Positions 1 to 6,083 of a stretch of 7,999 bases of DNA are shown here, piece after piece. A program made the position numbers and the translations under genes. Source of the DNA: Pseudomonadota bacterium (GTDB lineage: Bacteria; Pseudomonadota; Gammaproteobacteria; Burkholderiales; Burkholderiaceae); assembly GCA_029777935.1 (NCBI GenBank), contig JAKORH010000120.1, forward strand, positions 1 to 7,999, written 5' to 3'. Within the stretch, counting starts at the first letter, position 1, and each line of letters starts with the position of its first letter. The notes beneath the pieces were generated by a model that saw only the letters and a program-made list of their open reading frames with translations, had not been told where the DNA came from and did not search any database.

Positions 1-190
1 CGACGACCTCGAACACCATGTGGTGCAGGCCGGTGCCGTCCTGCGTGTCGCCGATGTACATGCCGGGCCGCTTGCGCACGGCTTCCAGCCCTTCGAGGAT
101 CTGGATGCTGGCGGCGCCGTAGTCGTTGGCGGCATCGCCGTTGCCGCCTGGGGGGTGATTGATCGGGGGCTGATTCGGGACTGCGAACAT
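1..190 (-). CDS. gyrB: DNA gyrase subunit B, N-terminal part (cut by window edge)
   Basis: GyrB is the ATPase subunit of DNA gyrase, which introduces negative supercoils into DNA. Only the first 63 codons are visible; the gene continues beyond the left edge. The reading from ATG at 190 contains [20 protein letters not shown] (about residues 28–47), then [16 protein letters not shown], the hallmark start of the GHKL ATPase domain of GyrB. The ATP-binding Asn/Asp motif that follows is outside the window. About 27 residues rich in Pro, Asn and Gly precede the conserved part, a length and sequence that vary in the family. The start is supported by GGAAG at 202–198, seven bases upstream. The gene begins 19 bp after the dnaN stop, so it is very likely co-transcribed with dnaN and dnaA. 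ParE is a paralogue, but the position after dnaN favours GyrB. Confidence 0.95.
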   Translation of the reverse strand, partial: MFAVPNQPPINHPPGGNGDAANDYGAASIQILEGLEAVRKRPGMYIGDTQDGTGLHHMVFEVV

Positions 191-209
191 CAATGTGCTT
201 CCATTCCAA

Positions 210-1313
210 TCAGATTCGCATCGGCATCACGACGTACTTGAACTTGTCGGACTCCGGCATCGTGATGAGCGCGCTGCCGAGCGCATCGCCGAGCGCGAAC
301 TTGACTTCCTCGTTCTTCAAATTCGACAGCACGTCGAGCAGATAGTTGACGTTGAACCCGATGTCGAGCCCCTCGCCGTCGTAGCCGATCTCCATTTCCT
401 CCAGCGCGTCTTCCTGGTCGGCGTTGGTCGACGTGATCTTCAGAATTCCCGGCGCGAGCACGCAGCGCACGCCCTTGAACTTGTCGGTGGTGAGGATGGC
501 CGCGCGCGACAGCGCGGCCATCAACTCGTCGCGCCGCAGGCGGAAGATGCGCGTGTTGCCGGTCGGAATCACCTTGGCATAGTCGGGGAACTTGCCCTCG
601 ACGAGCTTCGACACCAGTTCGATCGAATCGAACGTGAACTTGACCTGGCTCGCGGCCATCTGCACGCGCACGGGCACCTCGGTGTCGGGCAGCAGCCGGG
701 CCAGTTCCAGGATCGTCTTGCGCGGGATGATGGCCTCGATCTTGCGCGTGGCCTCGCCTTCCTTGTGCACGTCGCACAACGCCAGCCGATGGCCGTCGGT
801 GGCCACCGCACGCACCAGATCGCCGTCGACCACCAGCAGCATGCCGTTCAGGTAGTAGCGGATGTCCTGCGCCGCCATCGCGAAGTGCACCATCGACAGC
901 AGGTACTTCAGCGTCGTCGCGGGCAGCGTGAAGTCGGCGCCGAACTCGGCCTGCGCCACGGTCGGAAACTCCTCCGCCGGCAGCGTCTGCAGGTTGAAGC
1001 GGCTGCGTCCCGACTGCACGGCGAGCTTGCGGGCCGACAGCGCGAGCTGCACGTCGGCCTCGGGCAGCGCACGCAGGATATCCACCAGCTTGCGTGCCGA
1101 CACGGTGGTCGCGCCATTGTCCTTGCCGGCGCCGATCGCAGCCTCGGTCTGGATCTGGATCTCGAGATCGGTCGCGGTGAACGTCACGCGCTCGCCGTCC
1201 TTGCGCACGAGGACGTTGGCCAGGATCGGCAGCGTCTGGCGCCGCTCGACGATTCCGCTGACCACCTGCAGAGGCTTGAGCAACGCGTCGCGCGTGGCTT
1301 TTACAAGCTGCAT
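210..1313 (-). CDS. dnaN: DNA polymerase III subunit beta (sliding clamp)
   Basis: DnaN forms the ring-shaped homodimer that tethers DNA polymerase III and many repair proteins to DNA. The 367-residue product matches the usual family length of about 366. The N-terminus ([20 protein letters not shown], then a [11 protein letters not shown] segment near residue 26) and the C-terminus (YVVMPMRI, the last eight residues) are typical. In the family the C-terminal MPMR segment helps form the hydrophobic pocket that binds clamp-interacting peptides. Three repeated clamp folds of about 120 residues each are expected from the family; no gap or frameshift is visible. The ATG at 1313 has a strong ribosome binding site, GAGGAAG, five bases upstream. 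dnaA lies upstream (232-bp gap with DnaA boxes) and gyrB 19 bp downstream, the classic replication-initiation operon order. Confidence 0.98.
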   Translation of the reverse strand: MQLVKATRDALLKPLQVVSGIVERRQTLPILANVLVRKDGERVTFTATDLEIQIQTEAAIGAGKDNGATTVSARKLVDILRALPEADVQLALSARKLAVQSGRSRFNLQTLPAEEFPTVAQAEFGADFTLPATTLKYLLSMVHFAMAAQDIRYYLNGMLLVVDGDLVRAVATDGHRLALCDVHKEGEATRKIEAIIPRKTILELARLLPDTEVPVRVQMAASQVKFTFDSIELVSKLVEGKFPDYAKVIPTGNTRIFRLRRDELMAALSRAAILTTDKFKGVRCVLAPGILKITSTNADQEDALEEMEIGYDGEGLDIGFNVNYLLDVLSNLKNEEVKFALGDALGSALITMPESDKFKYVVMPMRI

Positions 1314-1545
1314 TTGTACTTCCTCTTCATAGGACTAACTAATAAGGCGTCGCCCCGTCCGGGGACAACCCGCGAAAGCCGTTCCGCGGCGACAACTTGG
1401 ATCATCGCAGATGCTGTGGACAAGCGCAGCGCGCCGCGCAGGACAGATTGTGGATGGAACGGGACAACCTTGCGCGGCGGCTGCGACCGGTGTGCGCTGT
1501 CCACAGCCATCCACAGCCGATCCAGCCGCTGTCCACAGGCGCGCG
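1314..1545. other. dnaA–dnaN intergenic region with five DnaA-box-like sites (origin candidate, part 2)
   Basis: DnaA binds 9-mers related to TGTGGATAA. Five related 9-mers are readable here: TGTGGACAA (1415–1423, plus), TGTGGATGG (1449–1457, plus), TGTGGACAG (1505–1497, minus), TGTGGATGG (1515–1507, minus) and TGTGGACAG (1537–1529, minus). None is a perfect consensus box; each differs at one to three of the last three positions. The three minus-strand boxes start 10 and 22 bp apart, close to whole helical turns. The dnaN-proximal end (1331–1345) is the only AT-rich part. A box cluster between dnaA and dnaN is known as an origin or DnaA-regulatory element in several bacteria. Whether it acts alone, together with the cluster upstream of dnaA, or only in regulation cannot be decided from sequence. 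Confidence 0.7.
1339..1368 (-). promoter_or_regulatory. Possible dnaN promoter (weak match)
   Basis: On the minus strand TTGTCC (1368–1363, four of six matches to TTGACA) is followed after 18 bases by TATTAG (1344–1339, four of six matches to TATAAT), just upstream of the dnaN ribosome binding site. The spacer holds a short GC-rich palindrome at 1353–1364 (CCCCG, TC, CGGGG). In many bacteria dnaN has its own promoter besides read-through from dnaA. The hexamer matches are only moderate, and the same AT-rich stretch could instead be part of an unwinding element. Confidence 0.25.
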
Positions 1546-2907
1546 TCAGCCCTTCAGCGTCTGCTCGAGCACGTGCAGCGCGTGGTTCATCTCGGTGTCC
1601 GACGACCGTTGCAGCGCGATCTTGCGTACCGCGTGCAGCACCGTGGTGTGGTCGCGGCCGCCGAACAGTTCGCCGATCTCGGGCAGACTCTTCTGCGTCA
1701 TCTCCTTCGCCAGGTACATCGCGATCTGGCGCGGCAGCGCGATCGAGGAGGGCCGCCGCTTGCTGTACATGTCGGAGACCTTCATCTTGTAGTAGTCGGC
1801 CACCGTCTTCTGGATCAGTTCGACCGTGATCTGTCCGGTCGATGCGCCGAGCACGTCGCGCAGCGCCTCGCGCGCCAGCTCGACCGTGATCGGGCGGTCA
1901 TGGAACGATGCAAACGCCCGGATGGTGGCGAGCGCACCCTCCAGTTCGCGTACGTTGCTGCGCAGGTTCTTGGCGATGAAGAACGCCACGTCCTCCTGCA
2001 GCGACTGGCCGAGGCTTTCGGCCTTCTTCAGCAGGATCGCGACGCGCATCTCGAGCTCGGGCGGCTCGATCGCGACCGTCAGGCCGGAGGCGAAGCGCGA
2101 CACCAGCCGGTCCTCGAATTCCTTCAGCTCCTTCGGATAGGTGTCCGAGGTGATGATGATCTGCTTGCGGCCGGCGACCAGCGCCTCGAACGCGTAGAAG
2201 AACTCCTCCTGCGTGCGGTTCTTGCCGGAGAAGAACTGGATGTCGTCGATCAGCAGCAGGTCGAGCGAATGGTAGTAGCGCTTGAAGTCGTCGAATGCCT
2301 TGCGCTGGTAGGCACGCACCACGTCGCTGACGTACTGCTCGGCGTGGATGTAGCGCACGCGCGCCGCCGGCTTGCGCGCGAGCAGCGCATTGCCGACCGC
2401 ATGCACCAGGTGCGTCTTGCCCAGCCCTACGCCGCCGTACAGGAACAGCGGGTTGTACGAGCTGCCGGGATTCTCGGCCACCTGCATCGCGGCCGCGCGC
2501 GCGAGCTGGTTGGCGCGGCCGGTGACGAAGGTGTCGAAGGTGAGCTGCGGGTTCAGCCGCGCGCGTTCGGACTGCTCGCTCGCGGCCGCACGCTCCTCGG
2601 GCAGTACGAGCGGCGCCTCGGCGCCGTCGGCGGCCGTGTCGGCGCGCGCCGCAGCGTCGTTGCTGGCGTCGACCTCGAACACGATGTCGACCGGGCGCTG
2701 CGTGACGTCGGCCGCCACCGCCTGAATGCGGGAGGCAAACTGCGCGCGGATCGCATCGAGCTTCAGACGGTTCGGTGCGCGGATGCGCAGCCGGCCGCTG
2801 GTCGCGTCGTAATCAATCGGCCGCAACGGCTTGATCCAGGCGGAATACTGCTGCGGAGTCAGTTCGCGCTCGAGCAAGCGCGAGCAGTCTTGCCAAATGG
2901 GGACCAT
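1546..2907 (-). CDS. dnaA: Chromosomal replication initiator protein DnaA
   Basis: DnaA is an ATP-dependent initiator that binds DnaA boxes, opens the origin and loads the DnaB helicase. The product has 453 residues. Domain I spans about 1–80. A short Ala/Asp/Glu-rich linker (domain II) covers about 81–118. The AAA+ domain III has Walker A GGVGLGKT at 158–165, Walker B LLLIDDIQ at 217–224, a box VII segment with the probable arginine finger R271 (SRFASGL), and the sensor-2 region NVRELEGAL with R320. DNA-binding domain IV ends in the DnaA signature [15 protein letters not shown] at 416–430. ATG at 2907 is chosen because family homology starts there (MVPIWQDC...) and a GAGG-type ribosome binding site lies about nine bases upstream. 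The frame stays open far upstream (to 3648), but that extension has no family character. dnaN and gyrB follow in the same direction. DnaA boxes on both sides suggest autoregulation. Confidence 0.98.
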   Translation of the reverse strand: MVPIWQDCSRLLERELTPQQYSAWIKPLRPIDYDATSGRLRIRAPNRLKLDAIRAQFASRIQAVAADVTQRPVDIVFEVDASNDAAARADTAADGAEAPLVLPEERAAASEQSERARLNPQLTFDTFVTGRANQLARAAAMQVAENPGSSYNPLFLYGGVGLGKTHLVHAVGNALLARKPAARVRYIHAEQYVSDVVRAYQRKAFDDFKRYYHSLDLLLIDDIQFFSGKNRTQEEFFYAFEALVAGRKQIIITSDTYPKELKEFEDRLVSRFASGLTVAIEPPELEMRVAILLKKAESLGQSLQEDVAFFIAKNLRSNVRELEGALATIRAFASFHDRPITVELAREALRDVLGASTGQITVELIQKTVADYYKMKVSDMYSKRRPSSIALPRQIAMYLAKEMTQKSLPEIGELFGGRDHTTVLHAVRKIALQRSSDTEMNHALHVLEQTLKG

Positions 2908-2935
2908 CGAGTTGTGCCCTCGCCTCGACCAGGTA

Positions 2936-3018
2936 TGCCCGGAAAGACCTGACAGTCCGGGCAACAGAAGTTTTCTGGAGCCGCCTTTTCGTTCTTCTGG
3001 CGGCATCCGCATGCCGCC
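2936..3018 (-). promoter_or_regulatory. Three consecutive inverted repeats in the dnaA leader
   Basis: Three perfect inverted repeats stand side by side 29–111 bases upstream of the dnaA ATG. They are GGCGGCAT/ATGCCGCC at 2999–3006 and 3011–3018 (8 bp, 4-base loop), CAGAAG/CTTCTG at 2965–2970 and 2994–2999 (6 bp, 23-base loop), and TGCCCGGA/TCCGGGCA at 2936–2943 and 2956–2963 (8 bp, 12-base loop). If transcription starts further upstream, the dnaA mRNA would have a strongly folded leader ending 28 bases before the start codon. No T-tract follows any of the stems, so an intrinsic terminator is unlikely. A candidate -10 (TAAAAT, 3104–3099, minus strand) lies upstream but has no good -35. The function is unknown; an origin cruciform or protein-binding site is equally possible. 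Confidence 0.5.
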
Positions 3019-3240
3019 TGACTGCTTTGCTCCGCGTCCGGACCCTGCTCGCCTGAATGAATCCAGTTCGGGCCGAGCCGATTCGCAGCGGAAGTCGAAT
3101 TTTAGCCGCCACTGCTGGTGCCAACCACCGCGGCTGCGGCACCTGCCCTCCGGGACAGCGCCAACGAGCCATTGGTTCGTACCGACTTTCGAGACAGCGA
3201 GCACTGACAACTGCAGCGATCGCAGGCCCGGCAGCGCCGA

Positions 3241-3327
3241 CAATATTTTCTCGGTGCAAAGCCTGTGGATAACTTGCGCATCGGGCGTGGATAACCGGGG
3301 CAGCTGTCCACAGTGCGCTGTGGATTG
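3241..3327. other. oriC: DnaA-box cluster with adjacent AT-rich element (origin core candidate)
   Basis: A perfect consensus DnaA box, TGTGGATAA, lies at 3264–3272. CGTGGATAA (3286–3294) and TGTGGATTG (3319–3327) follow on the same strand, and TGTGGACAG (3312–3304) on the opposite strand. The three plus-strand boxes start 22 and 33 bp apart, near two and three helical turns, so DnaA molecules could line up on one face. The AT-rich CAATATTTTC (3241–3250) directly flanks the strong box and is a small candidate unwinding element in an otherwise GC-rich region. The cluster ends 20 bp before the rpmH -35 and lies about 360 bp upstream of the dnaA start, so it could also regulate both genes. Confidence 0.65.
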
Positions 3328-3346
3328 CTCGTCGCGTTGACCCGGT

Positions 3347-3376
3347 TTGACGCTGGCGCGCGATCTCGCGTCTAAT
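3347..3376 (+). promoter_or_regulatory. Sigma-70-type promoter for rpmH
   Basis: The -35 hexamer TTGACG (3347–3352, five of six consensus matches) and the -10 hexamer TCTAAT (3371–3376, five of six) are separated by 18 bases. Transcription would begin near 3383 and give rpmH a leader of about 110 bases. It is the best promoter match in the intergenic region and would drive the rpmH–rnpA–yidD–yidC run. The nearest DnaA box ends 20 bp upstream, so DnaA bound there could influence it. Confidence 0.65.
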
Positions 3377-3459
3377 GACGGGCTTTTGCGGCGCTGCAGG
3401 CCACGCCAACCGATCCCCGGCGACCGCTGCGCGAGCCGATCCTGCTTGCCGTCACGTCC

Positions 3460-3477
3460 GCCGCGCGCCTGCGCGGC
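3460..3477 (+). promoter_or_regulatory. Hairpin in the rpmH leader just before the ribosome binding site
   Basis: A perfect inverted repeat, GCCGCGC (3460–3466) and GCGCGGC (3471–3477) with a four-base loop, ends three bases before the rpmH ribosome binding site (TGAGGA, 3481–3486). It is not followed by a T-run, so it is not a terminator. A translational control element is possible, but in such GC-rich DNA a stem of this size can arise by chance. Confidence 0.3.
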
Positions 3478-3492
3478 AACTGAGGAATCACC

Positions 3493-3633
3493 ATGGCTAC
3501 CAAACGCACGTTCCAACCTTCGGTCGTCAAGCGCAAGCGCACGCACGGCTTTCTGGTGCGGATGAAATCCCGCGGCGGCCGCGCGGTATTGCGGGCGCGC
3601 CGCGCCCGCGGCCGCAAGCGGCTGGCGGCCTGA
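3493..3633 (+). CDS. rpmH: 50S ribosomal protein L34
   Basis: L34 is a very small basic protein of the large ribosomal subunit. The 46-residue product begins [20 protein letters not shown] and continues with an Arg/Lys/Gly-rich tail ending GRKRLAA. The KRTFQPS...KR.R.HGF signature spans residues 4–20. Compared with the common form starting MKRTxQPS there are three extra N-terminal residues, a variant also seen in other proteobacteria. The start is supported by TGAGGA at 3481–3486, six bases upstream of the ATG. It is first in the plus-strand gene run, with a good promoter at 3347–3376, and rnpA follows within a few bases. The rpmH–rnpA pairing is nearly universal in bacteria. Confidence 0.98.
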   Translation: MATKRTFQPSVVKRKRTHGFLVRMKSRGGRAVLRARRARGRKRLAA

Positions 3634-3646
3634 GGGGGAGCGGCTC

Positions 3647-4072
3647 ACGTCCGGGGCACGCCCGCTCGGCCTGCCGCGCGCGGCGCGCCTCGCCGCCGCG
3701 CGCGACTTCGAAGAGCTGCGGGCCGCGCCCTATCGAACGTCGGCGCGCTGGGTCGGACTGACGGCACGCATGGTCGCGGCGGATGTCGAAGGGGGCGCGC
3801 GCGTGCGCATCGGCATCACGGCCGGCAAGCGCATGGCGCGCAAGGCGGTGCAAAGAAACCTCGTGAAACGGATCCTGCGTGAAGCGGCGCGACACGCGCT
3901 GCCGGCGCTGAAGGCCGCGGCCGGTGCGCTGCAGGTCGACCTCGGGCTGCGGCTGAAGAGCGCGTTTCCGTCGCCGCGCGAATTGCCTCTGGCGGCATTC
4001 AAGCGCGCGCTGCGCGACGATGCCGATGCGCTGCTGCTGCGGCTGATCCGTCATCTCGAGGCGCAGTCATGA
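3647..4072 (+). CDS. rnpA: Ribonuclease P protein component, apparently without a standard start codon
   Basis: RnpA is the protein subunit of RNase P, the ribozyme that trims the 5' leader of tRNA precursors. Family resemblance runs from LPRAARL (residues 9–15 in this numbering) through [12 protein letters not shown] (52–63) and the basic helix [13 protein letters not shown] (68–80), to an acidic-basic C-terminus. The second Arg of the usual RNR motif is Leu (R70 N71 L72). The frame is open from 3566, but between there and ATG 3770 it has no ATG, GTG or TTG. Starting at 3770 would remove 41 residues, including conserved N-terminal sequence. ACG at 3647 is preceded at six bases by GGAG (3637–3640) and gives a 141-residue protein of normal length. 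CTG at 3671 is an alternative but has no ribosome binding site. The end overlaps yidD by four bases (ATGA). Gene identity is firm; the start is inferred. Confidence 0.9.
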   Translation, partial: TSGARPLGLPRAARLAAARDFEELRAAPYRTSARWVGLTARMVAADVEGGARVRIGITAGKRMARKAVQRNLVKRILREAARHALPALKAAAGALQVDLGLRLKSAFPSPRELPLAAFKRALRDDADALLLRLIRHLEAQS

Positions 4073-4323
4073 AGCACGCGCTGATCGCCGCGATCCGTGC
4101 CTACCAGTATCTGCTGTCGCCGTGGGTCGGCGGCAGCTGCCGCTTCTGGCCTACCTGCTCCGACTACGCGCGCGAGGCGATCGAACGCCACGGTGCGTTG
4201 CGCGGCGGCTGGATGACGATCGCGCGGCTGGCGCGGTGCCACCCGCGCGGCCGCGGCGGCGTCGATCCGGTGCCCGAGAGCTTCCGCTGGCGTTGCTGGT
4301 GCCACGCCGAGAACAAGAGTTGA
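4069..4323 (+). CDS. yidD: Membrane protein insertion efficiency factor YidD
   Basis: YidD is a small membrane-associated protein thought to assist YidC-dependent insertion of inner-membrane proteins. The 84-residue product has the full family signature: [19 protein letters not shown] (16–34), then HGALRGGW (41–48) and [14 protein letters not shown] (56–69). The conserved cysteines are C24, C30 and C57; C76 and C78 are extra, near the C-terminus. An amphipathic N-terminal segment (about residues 4–16) is consistent with membrane association. The ATG overlaps the rnpA stop (ATGA, 4069–4072), so translation is probably coupled. yidC starts 22 bp downstream. Confidence 0.97.
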   Translation: MKHALIAAIRAYQYLLSPWVGGSCRFWPTCSDYAREAIERHGALRGGWMTIARLARCHPRGRGGVDPVPESFRWRCWCHAENKS

Positions 4324-4345
4324 GACCACTGCGATGAAAGACGGA

Positions 4346-6073
4346 ATGGATATCCAGCGCACGATCCTGTGGATCATCTTCGGGATGTCGCTGCTGTTCC
4401 TGTACGACAACTGGCAGCGCTACGAGGGCCGGCCGTCGATGTTCGGCGGGCCGCCGCCGCAGACGCAGGCGGCGAAGGGCGCGCCAGAAGCCGGCGTGCA
4501 ACCGGCCGCACCGAGCTCGGTACCCGCACCGGCCGCGCAACCCGGCGCGGTCGCCGCGCCGCCGTCGCCCGGCGCGCCGGCCGTCGCCGCGAAGCCGGTG
4601 CGGATCGAGACCGACATGGTCATCGCCGATATCGATCCGGAGGGCGCGGTGCTGAAGCACCTCGAACTGCGCAAGCAGAAGGTCGCGCCCGACTGGAAGG
4701 CGGAAGGGTTGATGTCGCTCGTCACCGGCAGAAAGCAGGACCGCGAGGCCGACGTGGTGCTGCTCGACGACGTGAGCGGCCAGCGCGTCTACACCGCGCA
4801 GACCGGCCTGGTCGGCACGCCGGGCGAGGCGCTACCGAATCACCGCACTCCGTTCACGCTGCTCGATGGGCCGCGCGCGCTGGCGCCGGGCCAGGATGCG
4901 CTCGAGGTGAAGTTCGCTGCCGAGGCGGGCGGAGTCAAGCTCGTCAAGACCTACACGTTCCGGCGCGGCCGCTACGACATCGGCGTCAGACACGAGATCG
5001 TCAACGCGGGCGCGCAGCCGGTGGCGCCGTCGCTGTACCTGCAGTTGCTTCGCGACGGCAACAAGCCCGAGGGCGAGTCGGGGCCGTATTCGACCTTCAC
5101 CGGCCCCGCCGTCTACACGGACGCCGACAAGTTCCACAAGATCGAGTTCTCGGACATCGAGAAGAACAAGCAGACGCTGCCGAAGGCAGCGAAGGACGGC
5201 TGGGTCGCGATGATCCAGCACTACTTCGTGTCGGCGTGGGTACCGCCGGCCGGCGCGGCCCGCGAGTTCTACGCGCGCGAGGTCGACAAGAACCTCTACG
5301 CGATCGGCATGCTGGTGCCGTTCGCGGCAATCGCGCCGGGAGCCAGCGCGAGTTCGCAGGACACGCTGTACGTCGGACCGCAGGACCAGAACGCGCTGAA
5401 GACGCTCGCGCCGGGGCTCGACCTGGTGGTCGATTACGGCTGGCTCACCGTCATCGCCAAGCCGCTGTTCTGGCTGCTCGAGTTCTTCCACGGCCTGGTC
5501 GGCAACTGGGGCTGGGCGATCATCCTGCTCACCGTCGTCGTGAAGGGCGCCTTCTACCCGCTGTCGGCCGCCAGCTACAAGTCGATGGCGAAGATGAAGG
5601 AGGTCACGCCGCGCCTGATGAAGCTGCGCGAGCAGTACGGCGACGACAAGCAGAAGCTGAACCTGGCGATGATGGAGATGTACAAGACGGAGAAGATCAA
5701 CCCGCTCGGCGGCTGCCTGCCGATCGTGGTGCAGATCCCCGTGTTCATCGCCCTGTACTGGGTGCTGCTGGCGAGTGTGGAGATGCGCAACGCGCCGTGG
5801 ATCCTGTGGGTCAAGGATCTGGCCACGCCCGACCCGTGGTTCATCCTGCCGGTGGTGATGATGGCGAGCATGTGGGTACAGTACAAGCTGAACCCGAAGC
5901 CGCCCGATCCGGTGCAGGCCAAGGTGATGGCGATCATGCCGTTCATCTTCGGCGTGATGTTCTTCCTGTTTCCCGCCGGGCTGGTGCTGTACTGGGTCGT
6001 CAACAACGTGCTGTCGATCCTGCAGCAGTGGTACGTGACCAAGCAGATCGCCAAGGCCAAGCCGGTCGGCTGA
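4346..6073 (+). CDS. yidC: Membrane protein insertase YidC
   Basis: YidC inserts and folds inner-membrane proteins, alone or with SecYEG. The 575-residue product has the Gram-negative layout. It has an N-terminal transmembrane helix (about 6–20), an Ala/Pro-rich linker (42–84), a large periplasmic P1 domain (about 86–365), and a conserved core of five membrane segments from about 370. The core includes a cytoplasmic helical hairpin (411–451), NPLGGCLPIVVQIPVFIALY (452–471), a segment near 498–513, and MPFIFGVMFFLFPAGLVLYW (531–550). K400 occupies the place of the hydrophilic-groove arginine of E. coli YidC (R366). ATG 4346 is chosen because family members begin MDI(K/R/Q)RTILW; an in-frame ATG at 4334 would add MKDG. 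It follows yidD by 22 bp and belongs to the rpmH–rnpA–yidD–yidC run. Its stop faces the stop of the next, convergent gene. Confidence 0.97.
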   Translation: MDIQRTILWIIFGMSLLFLYDNWQRYEGRPSMFGGPPPQTQAAKGAPEAGVQPAAPSSVPAPAAQPGAVAAPPSPGAPAVAAKPVRIETDMVIADIDPEGAVLKHLELRKQKVAPDWKAEGLMSLVTGRKQDREADVVLLDDVSGQRVYTAQTGLVGTPGEALPNHRTPFTLLDGPRALAPGQDALEVKFAAEAGGVKLVKTYTFRRGRYDIGVRHEIVNAGAQPVAPSLYLQLLRDGNKPEGESGPYSTFTGPAVYTDADKFHKIEFSDIEKNKQTLPKAAKDGWVAMIQHYFVSAWVPPAGAAREFYAREVDKNLYAIGMLVPFAAIAPGASASSQDTLYVGPQDQNALKTLAPGLDLVVDYGWLTVIAKPLFWLLEFFHGLVGNWGWAIILLTVVVKGAFYPLSAASYKSMAKMKEVTPRLMKLREQYGDDKQKLNLAMMEMYKTEKINPLGGCLPIVVQIPVFIALYWVLLASVEMRNAPWILWVKDLATPDPWFILPVVMMASMWVQYKLNPKPPDPVQAKVMAIMPFIFGVMFFLFPAGLVLYWVVNNVLSILQQWYVTKQIAKAKPVG

Positions 6074-6083
6074 GCGTGTCAGC
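6069..6083. other. Small hairpin spanning two convergent stop codons
   Basis: GCTGA (6069–6073), a five-base loop, and TCAGC (6079–6083) form a perfect 5-bp inverted repeat. Each arm contains the TGA stop of one of the converging genes: yidC on the plus strand and the exported protein on the minus strand. There is no T-tract on either side and the stem is short, so it is at best a weak bidirectional transcription barrier. No other terminator was seen between the genes. Confidence 0.3.

Larger units (their letters stand above)
2908..3492. other. dnaA–rpmH intergenic region, likely containing oriC
   Basis: These 585 bp between divergent dnaA and rpmH hold no credible gene; the open frames crossing it are unsupported shadows. 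From left to right they contain the dnaA ribosome binding site and three inverted repeats (2936–3018), a mostly featureless stretch (3019–3240) with the 8-bp palindrome GCGATCGC at 3216–3223, a short AT-rich run (CAATATTTTC, 3241–3250), a DnaA-box cluster (3264–3327), the rpmH promoter (3347–3376) and the rpmH leader. In pseudomonads the functional origin lies in the equivalent rpmH–dnaA region, which supports the call by analogy. Confidence 0.7.

Noticed and set aside
195..1829. Long plus-strand open frame opposite dnaN
   Set aside because: It is antisense to a certain gene, rich in Arg/His/Gln with no family character, as expected from shadow frames in high-GC DNA; it also runs through the origin region.
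1411..2952. 513-codon plus-strand open frame opposite dnaA
   Set aside because: dnaA on the minus strand is unmistakable (Walker A/B, signature). The opposite frame is a GC-driven shadow.
3099..3140. dnaA promoter with -10 TAAAAT (3104–3099, minus strand)
   Set aside because: The -10 is good but the only TTGGCA-like -35 is 14 bases away, too close for a normal sigma-70 promoter; noted in the leader entry only.
3216..3223. Palindrome GCGATCGC as a special origin element
   Set aside because: Single 8-bp palindrome, easily expected in GC-rich DNA; no GATC clustering was seen around it.
2908..3648. N-terminal extension of DnaA (frame open to 3648)
   Set aside because: The extra 247 codons contain the origin boxes and the antisense strand of rpmH, have no family resemblance, and a good start with a ribosome binding site exists at 2907.
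4334..4345. ATG 4334 as the yidC start
   Set aside because: It would add MKDG before the family-typical MDIQRTILW start and has no better ribosome binding site; it remains possible.
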